From: Thermosyntropha lipolytica DSM 11003
GTDB lineage: Bacteria; Bacillota; Syntrophomonadia; Syntrophomonadales; Syntrophomonadaceae
Reading direction: 5' to 3'
DNA length: 64,000 bases
Assembly (NCBI RefSeq): GCF_900129805.1
Contig: NZ_FQWY01000009.1
Location: forward strand, 1 to 64,000
Shown here in pieces: positions 25,643 to 34,946 of the stretch. The notes beneath the pieces were generated by a model. The model made no database searches and had not been told where the DNA came from. It saw nothing but the letters and a program-made list of their open reading frames with translations. Numbering within the stretch: the first letter of the stretch is position 1; each line of letters begins with the position of its first letter. The position numbers and the translations under genes are program-made.

Positions 25643-27994
25643 CTACTTTGTATCTTCATTTTTTTCCTTTTCAATTATATCTATAAAAATTTCCACTATT
25701 CGCGGATCAAACTGGGTTCCGGCATTCCTTCTTATTTCTTCCAGGGCTTCTTCATGTGTCAAAGCCTTACGATAAGGACGGTCGCTGGTCATGGCATCAT
25801 AGGCATCGACCACGGCAATTATGCGGGCTAAAAGCGGAATCTCCTCCCCTTTTAGCCCTTTGGGATAGCCTTTGCCATCCCAGCGTTCATGATGAGCCAG
25901 TATATAATCAGCTACTGAGAGCAGCTCCGCCGTATTTTGCGCTATGCGGCAACCAATCTCCGGGTGCCTGCGCATCTCCCGCCATTCATCTTCAGTAAGA
26001 GGAGCCGGTTTTTTAAGGATTTCCTCTTTAACACCAACTTTGCCTATATCATGCAGCAGGGCCAGAAGGGAAATCTCATCCAGCTCGCGCGCAGAAAGCC
26101 TAAGGTGTTTGGCTATCTTTATCCCCCAGTCCCGCATGCGTTCAGCATGTTCCCTGGTCTCAGCGCTTTTTTCCATCAAGGTAGAAAGCAAAGTATCGAT
26201 AATCGCCCGCCGGCTGCTTTTTTCCTTTAACAATTTATTGCGGTACATCCACTCTTCGGCTTCGCGCAAAACCTTGTCGATTTTTTGTATCTTCCGGGTT
26301 TTAACCGCAAAACCAGCCGCCAAACTTATCTTAACCGGCAAATCTTTAACCTTTTCACAGTTACGGCTTATTCTTTCCACTATTTCTTCAGCCTTTTCCG
26401 CCGTCGTCAGGGGAAGAAACACTAAAAACTCATCTCCACCCCAGCGCACAACGACATCATGACGGCGGCAGCTTTTTTTGATCACTTCAGATGCTGCTTT
26501 AAGCATCTTATCACCAGCGGCATGACCTAAGGCATCATTTACTACTTTAAGGCCATTCACATCCAGAACAAGAACAGCTAGAGGAAGATTTTCCGGTATA
26601 TCCAGGTCCTTTATCCTGTCCTCCACAAACCTCCGGTTATAGAGTCCAGTTAAAGCATCATGATAGCTTTTATAAACCATTTCTTCTTCATAGCGGCGCA
26701 GCTTCAGATACTGGTTGAAAATATCGGCTACTATGCTGAGAAGAATAACCTCATCTTCGTCCCATATCCTCTCCTGCAGGCATTCATCAAAACCAATAAA
26801 GCTTACTTCCCCTTTTTCCGCTGATACAGGCAAAACCAGAATCGACTTTATCATTTGTTCCTTGAGAAAAAGCCGGGTAAACTCATCAGGTATCTCCTCT
26901 ACTGACCTAAAACTTATAACTTCCCTGTTATAGATCCTTTCCATCCACCAATCAAAAAGATCTATTTTAAGTTCCTGCAGCTTTTCCTGCTGTGATTCCA
27001 CCCCAGGAGCTGTCCATTCATAAGTATTGCTTACCGTATTTTTCCCTGGATCTTCTTCAAAAAGATAAACCCGGCTGACCCCTGCCCCTTCCCCTATTAT
27101 CCGTAAAGCCTGATTTACAAAAGTATCTTTATCCTGCTCCTTAAGAGCCAGCCTGGAAATGGTACTTGCAATCCTTTCGTAAGTAAGCTTTTTTTGCAGC
27201 TTATCCTCCTGTTTTTTCTGCAGGGTAATATCCTGACGTGAACCTATAATATAACAGACTTCTCCTTCATGACAAACCGGGGTTAAGGAAACCTGCCAGG
27301 TCTTCTCTCCTCCCGGCAAAAGCAAAGTTTCCTCATAGGTTACTGGAGCCTTCTTTTCGATACACTGCATATAGCCTTTTTTAACCTTACTGGCTAGTTC
27401 TTCTCCCAGCACCTCTTCTGGGGTTTTGCCCTTAATATCTTCCAGCCGGTAGCCAGTAAGCCTCTGGTGGGTAGGGTTAGAATGCAGATAATAAAAATTT
27501 CCTCTTTCATATTTGGCCAGAAACAGGGCATCCTGCGTGCTTTCAAAAATGAGTTTAAGCTGGCTGTTTAAGCTTTCAATCTCTTCTTTTTGTCTTGCCA
27601 GCTCATTTATCATCGCCATTTCTTCATTTATATCGACAAAAAGGGTTACCAAAAACCCTGGAGCAGGAGAAAAAGCTTTTATGCGAAGCCAGCGATCAAG
27701 AGGCTTATAATAGCGGCTAAACTCCTCTTCTCCTCCCTCCCGGGCTATACGGCCATAGATGCTTATCCAGTCAAAACTGTCTTCTTTAATTCCGGGTAAA
27801 ACCTGGGTTACCCGCCGATTAAGCACCGACTCCCGGGAAAGGCCGATTATCCTTTCAAAAGCCGGATTAACATCCAGATAGACAAAGTCATCGGCTCTGC
27901 CTTCCTCATCCAGGCATATTTTATGCAGGGCATAGCCAAAAGGAGCTTTTTCGATTACTTCCCGGCAGAGATCTTCCTTCACCTTGTCAACCAC
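25643..27994 (-). CDS. PAS-PAS-GAF-GGDEF-HD-GYP cyclic-di-GMP turnover protein
   Basis: The 783-residue protein has no membrane segments. Two PAS domains (about 5-125 and 140-265), a GAF-like domain (about 285-430), GGDEF (about 435-590) with intact WGGDEF and an RRHD I-site, and HD-GYP (about 600-770) with LLHDIGK and HHERWDGKGYP follow in order. Both catalytic halves look intact, so it may make and break cyclic-di-GMP, with input through PAS/GAF. The start is a GTG at 27994 with only a weak ribosome site; the GTG five codons later is an alternative. Confidence 0.93.
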   Translation of the reverse strand: MVDKVKEDLCREVIEKAPFGYALHKICLDEEGRADDFVYLDVNPAFERIIGLSRESVLNRRVTQVLPGIKEDSFDWISIYGRIAREGGEEEFSRYYKPLDRWLRIKAFSPAPGFLVTLFVDINEEMAMINELARQKEEIESLNSQLKLIFESTQDALFLAKYERGNFYYLHSNPTHQRLTGYRLEDIKGKTPEEVLGEELASKVKKGYMQCIEKKAPVTYEETLLLPGGEKTWQVSLTPVCHEGEVCYIIGSRQDITLQKKQEDKLQKKLTYERIASTISRLALKEQDKDTFVNQALRIIGEGAGVSRVYLFEEDPGKNTVSNTYEWTAPGVESQQEKLQELKIDLFDWWMERIYNREVISFRSVEEIPDEFTRLFLKEQMIKSILVLPVSAEKGEVSFIGFDECLQERIWDEDEVILLSIVADIFNQYLKLRRYEEEMVYKSYHDALTGLYNRRFVEDRIKDLDIPENLPLAVLVLDVNGLKVVNDALGHAAGDKMLKAASEVIKKSCRRHDVVVRWGGDEFLVFLPLTTAEKAEEIVERISRNCEKVKDLPVKISLAAGFAVKTRKIQKIDKVLREAEEWMYRNKLLKEKSSRRAIIDTLLSTLMEKSAETREHAERMRDWGIKIAKHLRLSARELDEISLLALLHDIGKVGVKEEILKKPAPLTEDEWREMRRHPEIGCRIAQNTAELLSVADYILAHHERWDGKGYPKGLKGEEIPLLARIIAVVDAYDAMTSDRPYRKALTHEEALEEIRRNAGTQFDPRIVEIFIDIIEKEKNEDTK

Positions 27995-28087
27995 CTTTGA
28001 TCTTCGTAATTTCCATTTTCCAGTTCATTTTAGCATATTATGGAGATTTTTTGTATAGTTTGTATTTTTTTAGCAGTATAATATTTT

Positions 28088-29023
28088 TTAATACCTGTTT
28101 ATTTTCTTCTGCAGCCAGGCATTAACATCCTTATATATTTCTTCACGGCCCTTTTCATTAAAAAGCTCATGCCTTTTGCCGGGATAAAGCTTTATATCCA
28201 CATCATTGCAGCCTATATTCTTATACATATAATAGAGTTTTTGCACCAGTTTTCCATATTCTCCCACCGGATCATCGCTGCCGGCTATTATTAATATAGG
28301 CAGATCAGCAGGAATATTATTTAACCTCTCCTGCTTGTAAAGATGCAAAAAAGCCCGGGCCAGGTAGTAAAAAAAACCTGCAGTAAAAAGAGTGCCGCAA
28401 AAGGGATCTTCTTCATATTTTTTTACTTCTTCGTCATCGGTACTAAGCCAGGCAAATTTGCTCCTGCTGTCTTTTATTTTCCGGTTAAAAGAACCAAAAC
28501 TGAGGTAGTCTAAAAAGGGGCTCTTATGCTTTTCCCCCTTTATCATTTTAACCAGGGAGGCTACTATATATCCTGCCTTCGCTTTTATCGTATCCATCGC
28601 CGCCGAGCCGCATAAAATTACCCCTTCTATTTCTTTGCCATACCGTATTATGTATTCCTGGGCTATAAAAGAACCAAAACTGTGGGCGATTATAAAGAGG
28701 GGCACCCCCGGATATTTTTCGCGCAGCCAACAGCTTATTTTATATTCATCTTCCACAATTAAATTGAAGCCATCCTCCCCTATATACCCCAGATTCTCAA
28801 GGCTGCCGGCTGTCCTGCCATGCCCCCGGTGATCATCAGCAAAAACAACCAGCCCCTGCTCATTAAGATACCTGGCCAATCTTTCATATCTTTTGCCATG
28901 TTCGGCCATGCCGTGAAAAATCTGCACCACCCCTCTTGGGCTGCTAACTTTTGCCCAGCTGTGCAGATAGATTTTCTCCCCTTGTGCTCCTTCTATGTAA
29001 AACCCTTCATAAAAACTGTCCAT
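28088..29023 (-). CDS. Monoacylglycerol lipase-like alpha/beta hydrolase
   Basis: This 311-residue cytoplasmic hydrolase has the oxyanion loop FHGMAEHGKRY, DDHRGHGRT, nucleophile Ser115 in AHSFGS, Asp in AGSDDPVG and His in GKRHELFNE, the classic monoglyceride lipase/lysophospholipase triad. GGGGGAAAG precedes the ATG. It would finish lipid breakdown started by the secreted lipase by freeing the last fatty acid from monoacylglycerol. It stands alone, between the HD-GYP gene and a chemoreceptor gene, all on the same strand. Confidence 0.9.
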   Translation of the reverse strand: MDSFYEGFYIEGAQGEKIYLHSWAKVSSPRGVVQIFHGMAEHGKRYERLARYLNEQGLVVFADDHRGHGRTAGSLENLGYIGEDGFNLIVEDEYKISCWLREKYPGVPLFIIAHSFGSFIAQEYIIRYGKEIEGVILCGSAAMDTIKAKAGYIVASLVKMIKGEKHKSPFLDYLSFGSFNRKIKDSRSKFAWLSTDDEEVKKYEEDPFCGTLFTAGFFYYLARAFLHLYKQERLNNIPADLPILIIAGSDDPVGEYGKLVQKLYYMYKNIGCNDVDIKLYPGKRHELFNEKGREEIYKDVNAWLQKKINRY

Positions 29024-29140
29024 CAGCTTTCCCCCTTATCTATTTTTTACTTTTTCATAATTTATTTATACCACAAAATACCAGTCGAAAAATAAAAATG
29101 TCCCATTAATACAAAGAATTTTAACTTATATACCTATAAA

Positions 29141-29161
29141 TGGCAAGGTTGTCCCTTGCCA
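29141..29161. terminator. Second hairpin downstream of the chemoreceptor gene
   Basis: TGGCAAGG / CCTTGCCA, perfect 8-bp stem, 5-base loop. The minus-strand tail is T-rich but interrupted, so it is a backup terminator at most. Confidence 0.4.
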
Positions 29162-29189
29162 TCTCTTTTCCAATATATGATTTGAATAC

Positions 29190-29216
29190 CAAAAAAAAGA
29201 GAGGTTTCCCTCTCTT
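29190..29216 (-). terminator. Terminator of the second chemoreceptor gene
   Basis: Minus-strand AAGAGAGG-gaaa-CCTCTCTT with a stable tetraloop, followed by six further T. Confidence 0.85.
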
Positions 29217-29237
29217 GGCTATATGTTTATGCTTATT

Positions 29238-31316
29238 TTAAAGCCTAAAACTCTGCATCATCTCTTCTAATTTTTCCGCACTCTCTTTTAATTTATCCGC
29301 TATTTCCGCCAGAGACACAGCTTTGCTGGCTGATCCTTCGCTGGCTCTGGAAATATCCTGTGAACTGGCACTGACTTCCTCTACACTGGCTGCAGTATTT
29401 TCCATAGCATCAACTATATCTCCCATCGCCTGCATAACCTTTTCCAGACTGCTGGTTATCCTGTAAGTAAGCTCGCCAATATTTTGACTGTCTTCCCGGT
29501 ATTTTTTCCCTATATCTACCATAAGTTCATAATCAGGTATCACCTGGCTGTTTATAAACTGAAGCATCTGCTGACTGTCATAAATAAGCCTGTCGATGGC
29601 TTCTCCCACCTGAAGCGTTATCCTCTGAATATTCTCTACTTCCGTAGCTGAATTTTCTGCCAGCTTTCGCACCTCATCGGCCACCACCGCAAAGCCTTTT
29701 CCCTGCTCACCGGCCCTTGCCGCTTCAATAGCCGCATTAAGTGCCAGAAGATTGGTTTGCTGAGCAATACCGGCAATATTCTGGGCCATAGCACTTATTT
29801 CATTTACTATTCGGGCATCTGTAATAGCTTTTTCCAGAGCCTCCTTAATCTGGTTGTACATCTGGACTGCCGTCCGACATGAAGAGTTAGCCCCTTCTTC
29901 TACTTCATAGGCACGCTTTTCTATATCTTTAATGTTCTGATTAGTCTTTGCCGCCTCTTCATTTATCAGCAGCAGGGTGCCTTTTATTTCCTGCCCGGAA
30001 GCATTTATCTCTTCCGCAGCTGAAGCAATTTCTTCCATACCTGAAGCAATCTGCTCAATAGAAGCTGTATTTTCCTGCATAGAAGCAGCTATGTCCTGAG
30101 CCATATCAGCTACCTTTAAACTGAACCGGCTTAGAGCTTCCGATATATTATTTATATTTTTGACTACCAGATGAACATTATCTCTTAATCTGCCAAAACT
30201 TAAAACCAGCCTGCCTATTTCATCACCCTGTTCAGCATATCGAGAAGAAAGCGTCCCGGTAAAATCCCCCTGTGCCATTAAATCAGCATAATCAGTTACT
30301 TCCTTAAGCGGTTTGGCTATATAACGGGTTATCATAAACCATAAGAGCCATCCCAAAAGCATAAGAGCAGCAACCAGAGATACAGCCACCAAAGTCAAAA
30401 CCCGGGTTTTGGTAGCATAGACCTCTTTAGTTGGAATTACCAGTACCATTTTAATCCCGCTGTTGCCTACCGGAGCAGCAGACACCAGCACTTCTTTTCC
30501 TTCCAAAAAGCCTTTCAATACAACAGCACCATTTGCCCTGGTAAGTTCTCTTCCCAAAACCGCAGTTCTTTCATCTTCTTCATTTTCCATCTTCAATTTA
30601 AAATTCTTTCCTTCATCCCTGTATCCCAGATAATATCCATCCCGGCTGAGTAAAAAAGCATATCCGGTCTGCCCCACCTTTATGGCCTTCATATAATCGG
30701 TAAGGCCGGGCAGCCCTAAATCACAGGTAGTAACCCCTATTATTTTCCCTTCCTTTATAACAGGTTTAGTGCTGGTTATCATAACCACCCCGCTGACTTC
30801 ATCCAGATAAGGCTCTGTCCATTTCACCTCTTTTCCACCGGTAAAACCTAATTTATACCAGTCATACTGGAAATAATCATACTCTTCATTGCTGTAATCC
30901 CAGGTAAGCTTTATATTTTCACCTTCACGATAAACATAAGGCCCATAATACTTGTATTCCGGGCTATACATATAAGGCTCCAGCCAGTATCCCGTGCCGA
31001 TTATATTTTCATTTTCCTTTATGTATTCTTTCATCAAGGCTTCAAAACCCTTAACATCATAATTCGAAGCTACTTCCAGATTATCAGCCAAAACCTTGGC
31101 TACCAAAGCTGCTTCCTCAAACTGGCCTTCCAGTCTTCTAGCTTCATTTTCCGCCTGCAGCTGCAAAGCCTCTCTGGTTTTGCTCTCTAGAGCACTGGTG
31201 AAATTTACTGTACTTAAAACCACCTGGGCAATAAAAATCGCTAAAACTAACGGCAATACCGCCAGCAAAAAACGGCGGCGCAAAGTAGTTCTTCTACTCA
31301 TTTTCCCCATCCCCAT
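29238..31316 (-). CDS. Methyl-accepting chemotaxis protein with double-Cache sensor
   Basis: The 692-residue receptor has a membrane segment near 15-38 and a dCache domain of about 250 residues whose motif [21 protein letters not shown] is of the kind that binds amino acids or carboxylates. A second membrane segment (about 295-317), HAMP and the MCP signalling domain ([21 protein letters not shown]) follow. Several in-frame ATGs open the protein; the first has AAAGGAG close by, the second better spacing. It is monocistronic, flanked by its own terminator and a divergent gene. It differs enough from the receptor at 8.1-10.1 kb to have another ligand. Confidence 0.94.
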   Translation of the reverse strand: MGMGKMSRRTTLRRRFLLAVLPLVLAIFIAQVVLSTVNFTSALESKTREALQLQAENEARRLEGQFEEAALVAKVLADNLEVASNYDVKGFEALMKEYIKENENIIGTGYWLEPYMYSPEYKYYGPYVYREGENIKLTWDYSNEEYDYFQYDWYKLGFTGGKEVKWTEPYLDEVSGVVMITSTKPVIKEGKIIGVTTCDLGLPGLTDYMKAIKVGQTGYAFLLSRDGYYLGYRDEGKNFKLKMENEEDERTAVLGRELTRANGAVVLKGFLEGKEVLVSAAPVGNSGIKMVLVIPTKEVYATKTRVLTLVAVSLVAALMLLGWLLWFMITRYIAKPLKEVTDYADLMAQGDFTGTLSSRYAEQGDEIGRLVLSFGRLRDNVHLVVKNINNISEALSRFSLKVADMAQDIAASMQENTASIEQIASGMEEIASAAEEINASGQEIKGTLLLINEEAAKTNQNIKDIEKRAYEVEEGANSSCRTAVQMYNQIKEALEKAITDARIVNEISAMAQNIAGIAQQTNLLALNAAIEAARAGEQGKGFAVVADEVRKLAENSATEVENIQRITLQVGEAIDRLIYDSQQMLQFINSQVIPDYELMVDIGKKYREDSQNIGELTYRITSSLEKVMQAMGDIVDAMENTAASVEEVSASSQDISRASEGSASKAVSLAEIADKLKESAEKLEEMMQSFRL

Positions 31317-31516
31317 CCTGCTCCTTTCTTCCTGGCTAAGAAATATGTGCTTTGCTTGAAAATTACAAGATCATAGAATTTTTTGCAAATAATATATAAT
31401 TATAACATATTATTCATTATTTTGTAGAACTTTATCATAATTTTTTTATAAATTGAAAATACCCCTGATCTGCTACAATTAAAACATGAGCTTGAAAGGA
31501 GGCCGGTTATTTCATC

Positions 31517-32296
31517 ATGCAAGAACTGATGCAAAGCTGGATAGAAGAATACATTGCCCAATATGCTAAGGGCCATTCGCTCCCCCTCAATATCTGGCAA
31601 AAACCACTTGTCGCTTTTATGCCAGCTGATGATGAAAGGTTTAAAACCCTGAAACAAACCGTAAGCCCTTCTCACCTCATGCCTGAAGATCTGCTGCCTG
31701 ATGCCAGGTCATTAATAGTATATTTCATACCTTTTAACCACAGCATAACCGCAAGTAATAAAAATGGCAAATTAAGCTCTAGAGAATGGGCTTATGCCTA
31801 TATACAAACAAATAAGCTTATAGGAGAAATCAACCATTATCTGCATGAAAAATTATCTTATTACGGTTATACCTGCAGCAACCTGCCGGCTACCCATAAT
31901 TTTGACGAAAAAAAACTTATCAGCAACTGGTCGCACCGGCATATAGCTCAGTTAGCAGGACTGGGAAGCCTAGGACTGCACCGCCTGCTCATAACCGAAG
32001 CAGGATGCAGTGGAAGGTTAGGAAGCATAGTTACTAATGTTCCACTTGCTATTGAAACCAAACCTGCCCCCAGCTACTGCCTTTACTACCTTAACGGCAG
32101 CTGCATGAAATGTGTGGAAAGATGCCCGGTCAATGCTCTGACTATTGAAGGTTTTGATCGCTTTAAGTGTTATGAATATCTGCTAAAAAATGCAGAATTC
32201 CATTCCCGGCTCGGTTTTGCTGATGTATGCGGCAAATGTATAAGCGGAGTTCCCTGTTCTCATATAAATCCTGCTCAAAGCACTATAAAAAACTAA
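31517..32296 (+). CDS. Epoxyqueuosine reductase-like Fe-S protein
   Basis: The 259-residue protein has HIAQLAGLGSLGLHRLLIT, the motif found before the active site in QueG-type proteins, then a ferredoxin-type region with CMKCVERCPVNALT and CGKCISGVPCSHINP, enough for two [4Fe-4S] clusters. QueG itself is longer and needs cobalamin; this shorter form is a common anaerobe paralogue of unknown substrate. GAAAGGAGG lies 13 bases before the ATG. It diverges from the chemoreceptor gene and precedes nhaA. Confidence 0.8.
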   Translation: MQELMQSWIEEYIAQYAKGHSLPLNIWQKPLVAFMPADDERFKTLKQTVSPSHLMPEDLLPDARSLIVYFIPFNHSITASNKNGKLSSREWAYAYIQTNKLIGEINHYLHEKLSYYGYTCSNLPATHNFDEKKLISNWSHRHIAQLAGLGSLGLHRLLITEAGCSGRLGSIVTNVPLAIETKPAPSYCLYYLNGSCMKCVERCPVNALTIEGFDRFKCYEYLLKNAEFHSRLGFADVCGKCISGVPCSHINPAQSTIKN

Positions 32297-32371
32297 TTAT
32301 TTAATAAATTTATTAAGATGTGCTAAAATGTAGAAAGATTATAAAAATACTAACGAAGGAAGGAAGTTGCT

Positions 32372-33733
32372 ATGAAAAAACAAACTCCGTTTGACCTCTA
32401 TCTCTTACAGCCTATCCGTAAGTTTTTGGATGCCAAGCTTTTAAGTAGCGGATTACTCCTCCTCGCTACCATAACCGCTTTAATCTGGGCCAACTCAGCA
32501 TATGCAGCCAGCTATTTTGCCTTATGGAAAACAGAAGTAAGTTTTCAAATTGGCAATTTTGTCCTATCTGACACTTTAGGGCACTGGATTAATGACGGCC
32601 TTATGGTGATTTTCTTCTTCGTAATAGGACTGGAAATTAAACGAGAATTCATGGTAGGCGAACTTTCCAGCTTCAAAAAGGCAAGCCTGCCTATGCTGGC
32701 TGCCCTGGGAGGAATGGTAGTTCCTGCCATTTTTTACATTATCTTAAATGCCGGAACCGACAGCATAAGCGGCTGGGGAATACCTATGGCTACTGATATC
32801 GCCTTCGCTTTGGGAGCCCTTATGCTGCTTGGCAATCGGGTGCCCTTGGCCCTGAAAGTATTTCTCCTAGCCCTGGCGGTTGTTGACGACTTAGGAGCTA
32901 TACTGGTAATTGCAATTTTCTATACAGAACAGATAAGTACAGCCAGTCTTATTACTGCCTTCGTATTTTTAGGAATATCATTAGTCTTAAATGCTATGGG
33001 AGTAAGAAGAACCTGGCCTTATGCACTACTGGGATTATTCCTGTGGCTTGCTTTCCTGCAATCAGGAGTACATGCCACCATTGCCGGTGTCCTAATGGCC
33101 TTTACCATTCCTTCCCGGGCCAAAATTGGGGCTGAAGAATTTAAAAATGAAACTTATTATCTTTTAGAACAGTTTCCAGAAAAAGAATTTCAGATTATGT
33201 GTACAGATGAAAACCAGTATCGTACTATTGAAGAACTGAAATATCTTTTAAATAAAATCAATACTCCTCTGCAAAGACTGGAACATGCCCTGCAGCCTGT
33301 AGCATCATATTTTATAATTCCTGTTTTCGCACTGGCTAATGCAGGTGTAAACTTTACCAGTTCAGAAGCAAATATAGACTTTTTAAACCCCATAACTCTG
33401 GGTATAATTCTAGGACTGGTAGTAGGCAAGCAGCTGGGTATTACACTATTTTCCTATCTAGGTGTAAAAGCCGGAATAGCTTTTCTCCCATCTGGTATAA
33501 CTTTCAAGCATATATACGGAGTAAGCTGCCTGGCTGGTATAGGTTTTACCATGTCACTTTTTATCACTAATCTGGCTTTTGTAAATCCGGTATATATTGA
33601 AGAAGCCAAAATCGGGATTTTAAGCGCATCTTTGCTATCAGCCATTATTGGTATAATTACACTTTCTCTCACTACAGACAAAGAATGTACCGATGAGAAA
33701 GTATGTCTCATGGAAAACACCGGTAATCATTAA
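32372..33733 (+). CDS. nhaA: Na+/H+ antiporter NhaA
   Basis: This 453-residue, 12-segment antiporter exports sodium in exchange for protons. VVDDLGAILVIA carries the paired transport aspartates, and GHWINDGLMVIFFFVIGLEIKREF, MATDIAFALG and AGIGFTMSLFITNLAF are signature NhaA segments. It has a central soluble insert of about 50 residues (about 255-305), longer than in E. coli. GAAGGAAGG precedes the ATG. A convergent terminator follows. Confidence 0.96.
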   Translation: MKKQTPFDLYLLQPIRKFLDAKLLSSGLLLLATITALIWANSAYAASYFALWKTEVSFQIGNFVLSDTLGHWINDGLMVIFFFVIGLEIKREFMVGELSSFKKASLPMLAALGGMVVPAIFYIILNAGTDSISGWGIPMATDIAFALGALMLLGNRVPLALKVFLLALAVVDDLGAILVIAIFYTEQISTASLITAFVFLGISLVLNAMGVRRTWPYALLGLFLWLAFLQSGVHATIAGVLMAFTIPSRAKIGAEEFKNETYYLLEQFPEKEFQIMCTDENQYRTIEELKYLLNKINTPLQRLEHALQPVASYFIIPVFALANAGVNFTSSEANIDFLNPITLGIILGLVVGKQLGITLFSYLGVKAGIAFLPSGITFKHIYGVSCLAGIGFTMSLFITNLAFVNPVYIEEAKIGILSASLLSAIIGIITLSLTTDKECTDEKVCLMENTGNH

Positions 33734-33748
33734 TTAAACCAGGGCACG

Positions 33749-33794
33749 CAAAAAGGCTGTTCCTTCTTTAAAGAAGGAAACAGCCTTTTTTTAT
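33749..33794. terminator. Bidirectional terminator between nhaA and the PHA synthase gene
   Basis: AAAAAGGCTGT...ACAGCCTTTTT with an inner TCCTTCTTT/AAAGAAGGA stem. There are A and T runs on the two sides, so it can stop both converging transcripts. Confidence 0.88.
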
Positions 33795-33806
33795 TAACAT
33801 CATAAT

Positions 33807-34928
33807 TTATATCACCAGTTTCATCACTTCTGCCACCCGGGTCCAGTCTTCCCGCAGAGACTCTGTACCCATAAGGGTGCCAATGTGGCCCCCTTCGGTA
33901 AGTATTTCGATTATATTCTCCTCCGGAGTGCTCACATATTTGCGTAAGGCAAAAGCCTGCGGGGGCGGGGTTATATGGTCTTTCTTCCCGGCCATTATTA
34001 TGACTGGACAGGTTATGTTACCCAGATCTATCGCCCTGCCATCCAGCTTCCATACCCCCGGTTTAGTCAGATTGTTATCTTTAAATATATTCCTTATGGC
34101 ATCAAGGTAAAACTTACCCGGCAAGAACTGGGTATATTCATACCAGTTTTCAAAGCGAATAAAACGTTTTATGCCATCTTCATCTCCCTTTTCAATCATA
34201 TCCCAGAGCCTTTTATATTTGCGCACATAATGCTCATCGGCCTGTAAACTTTTAAAACCCATCAGTATATATCTTCCGTCCATAAGGCCATTACCCCTGG
34301 CCACCAGATATTCAAAAAACTCCAGCGGCAGCTGGGCATACTCTATTATCTCAGCTGGAGCTGCTTTGACATCGATGGGAGAAGCTGATATAACCAGAGT
34401 AGCTATTTTTTCCTGGTAAAGGGAGGTATAAATAGCCGCCTGCCATCCTCCCTGACACTGGCCTATAATGTGAATTTTATAAATATCTGTTCTCCTCCTG
34501 ATCTCTTCTACTGCCTCATCAGTAAGCCTTATATAATCAGCTATCCCTAGATCTTTATATTCAGGGGTTGCTGACAACCATTCGGTAACATATACATCAT
34601 AGCCATAGCGGTGAAATACTCTCACCAGGCTCTGAGCCGGAGAATAATCAGCCAGATGAGAACTATGTCCTGCCTGAGGTGGCAGGATGAGAATAGGCCT
34701 TCTAGCTGTTGTCTCTTCGGGATTAGGAAAATGTCTTAAGCGTAGAGTCTGATGTTCATATATTATGTTATTGGGAGTACACCATTCGTTTTGCGGATTT
34801 TTAAGGCTGGATAGAATTTGGTAATATCTTTCCAGCTTCTGGTATTTATCCCACCACATGGCCCAGGGCATAAAAAAGAGGTTCATGCTCGCTTTCAGCA
34901 TTTTTTCATCTACCGCCGGCCCCAACAT
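33807..34928 (-). CDS. phaC: Polyhydroxyalkanoate synthase-like protein, PhaC class III size
   Basis: This 373-residue alpha/beta protein has a lipase-like box with cysteine, GQCQGG (Cys158), Asp317 in AGKKDHITPP and His348 in EGGHIG. This Cys-Asp-His triad defines PHA synthases as opposed to serine lipases, and the length is that of class III PhaC. It should polymerise 3-hydroxyacyl-CoA into storage granules. It ends an operon with a phasin-like protein and an acyl-CoA synthetase-like protein. No PhaE partner of the usual 350-residue size is present. Syntrophomonas wolfei is known to store polyhydroxybutyrate, which fits. Confidence 0.85.
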   Translation of the reverse strand: MLGPAVDEKMLKASMNLFFMPWAMWWDKYQKLERYYQILSSLKNPQNEWCTPNNIIYEHQTLRLRHFPNPEETTARRPILILPPQAGHSSHLADYSPAQSLVRVFHRYGYDVYVTEWLSATPEYKDLGIADYIRLTDEAVEEIRRRTDIYKIHIIGQCQGGWQAAIYTSLYQEKIATLVISASPIDVKAAPAEIIEYAQLPLEFFEYLVARGNGLMDGRYILMGFKSLQADEHYVRKYKRLWDMIEKGDEDGIKRFIRFENWYEYTQFLPGKFYLDAIRNIFKDNNLTKPGVWKLDGRAIDLGNITCPVIIMAGKKDHITPPPQAFALRKYVSTPEENIIEILTEGGHIGTLMGTESLREDWTRVAEVMKLVI

Positions 34929-34946
34929 ATTATCCCCCCTTCTTAA

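Noticed and set aside
25944-26462. Antisense open frame of 172 codons inside the PAS-GGDEF-HD-GYP gene
   Set aside because: Low-complexity Ser-rich translation, no ribosome site, and the opposite strand encodes an intact multi-domain protein.
31454-31480. TTGAAA...TACAAT as the promoter of the QueG-like gene
   Set aside because: The spacer is only 15 bases, too short for a confident sigma-A call.
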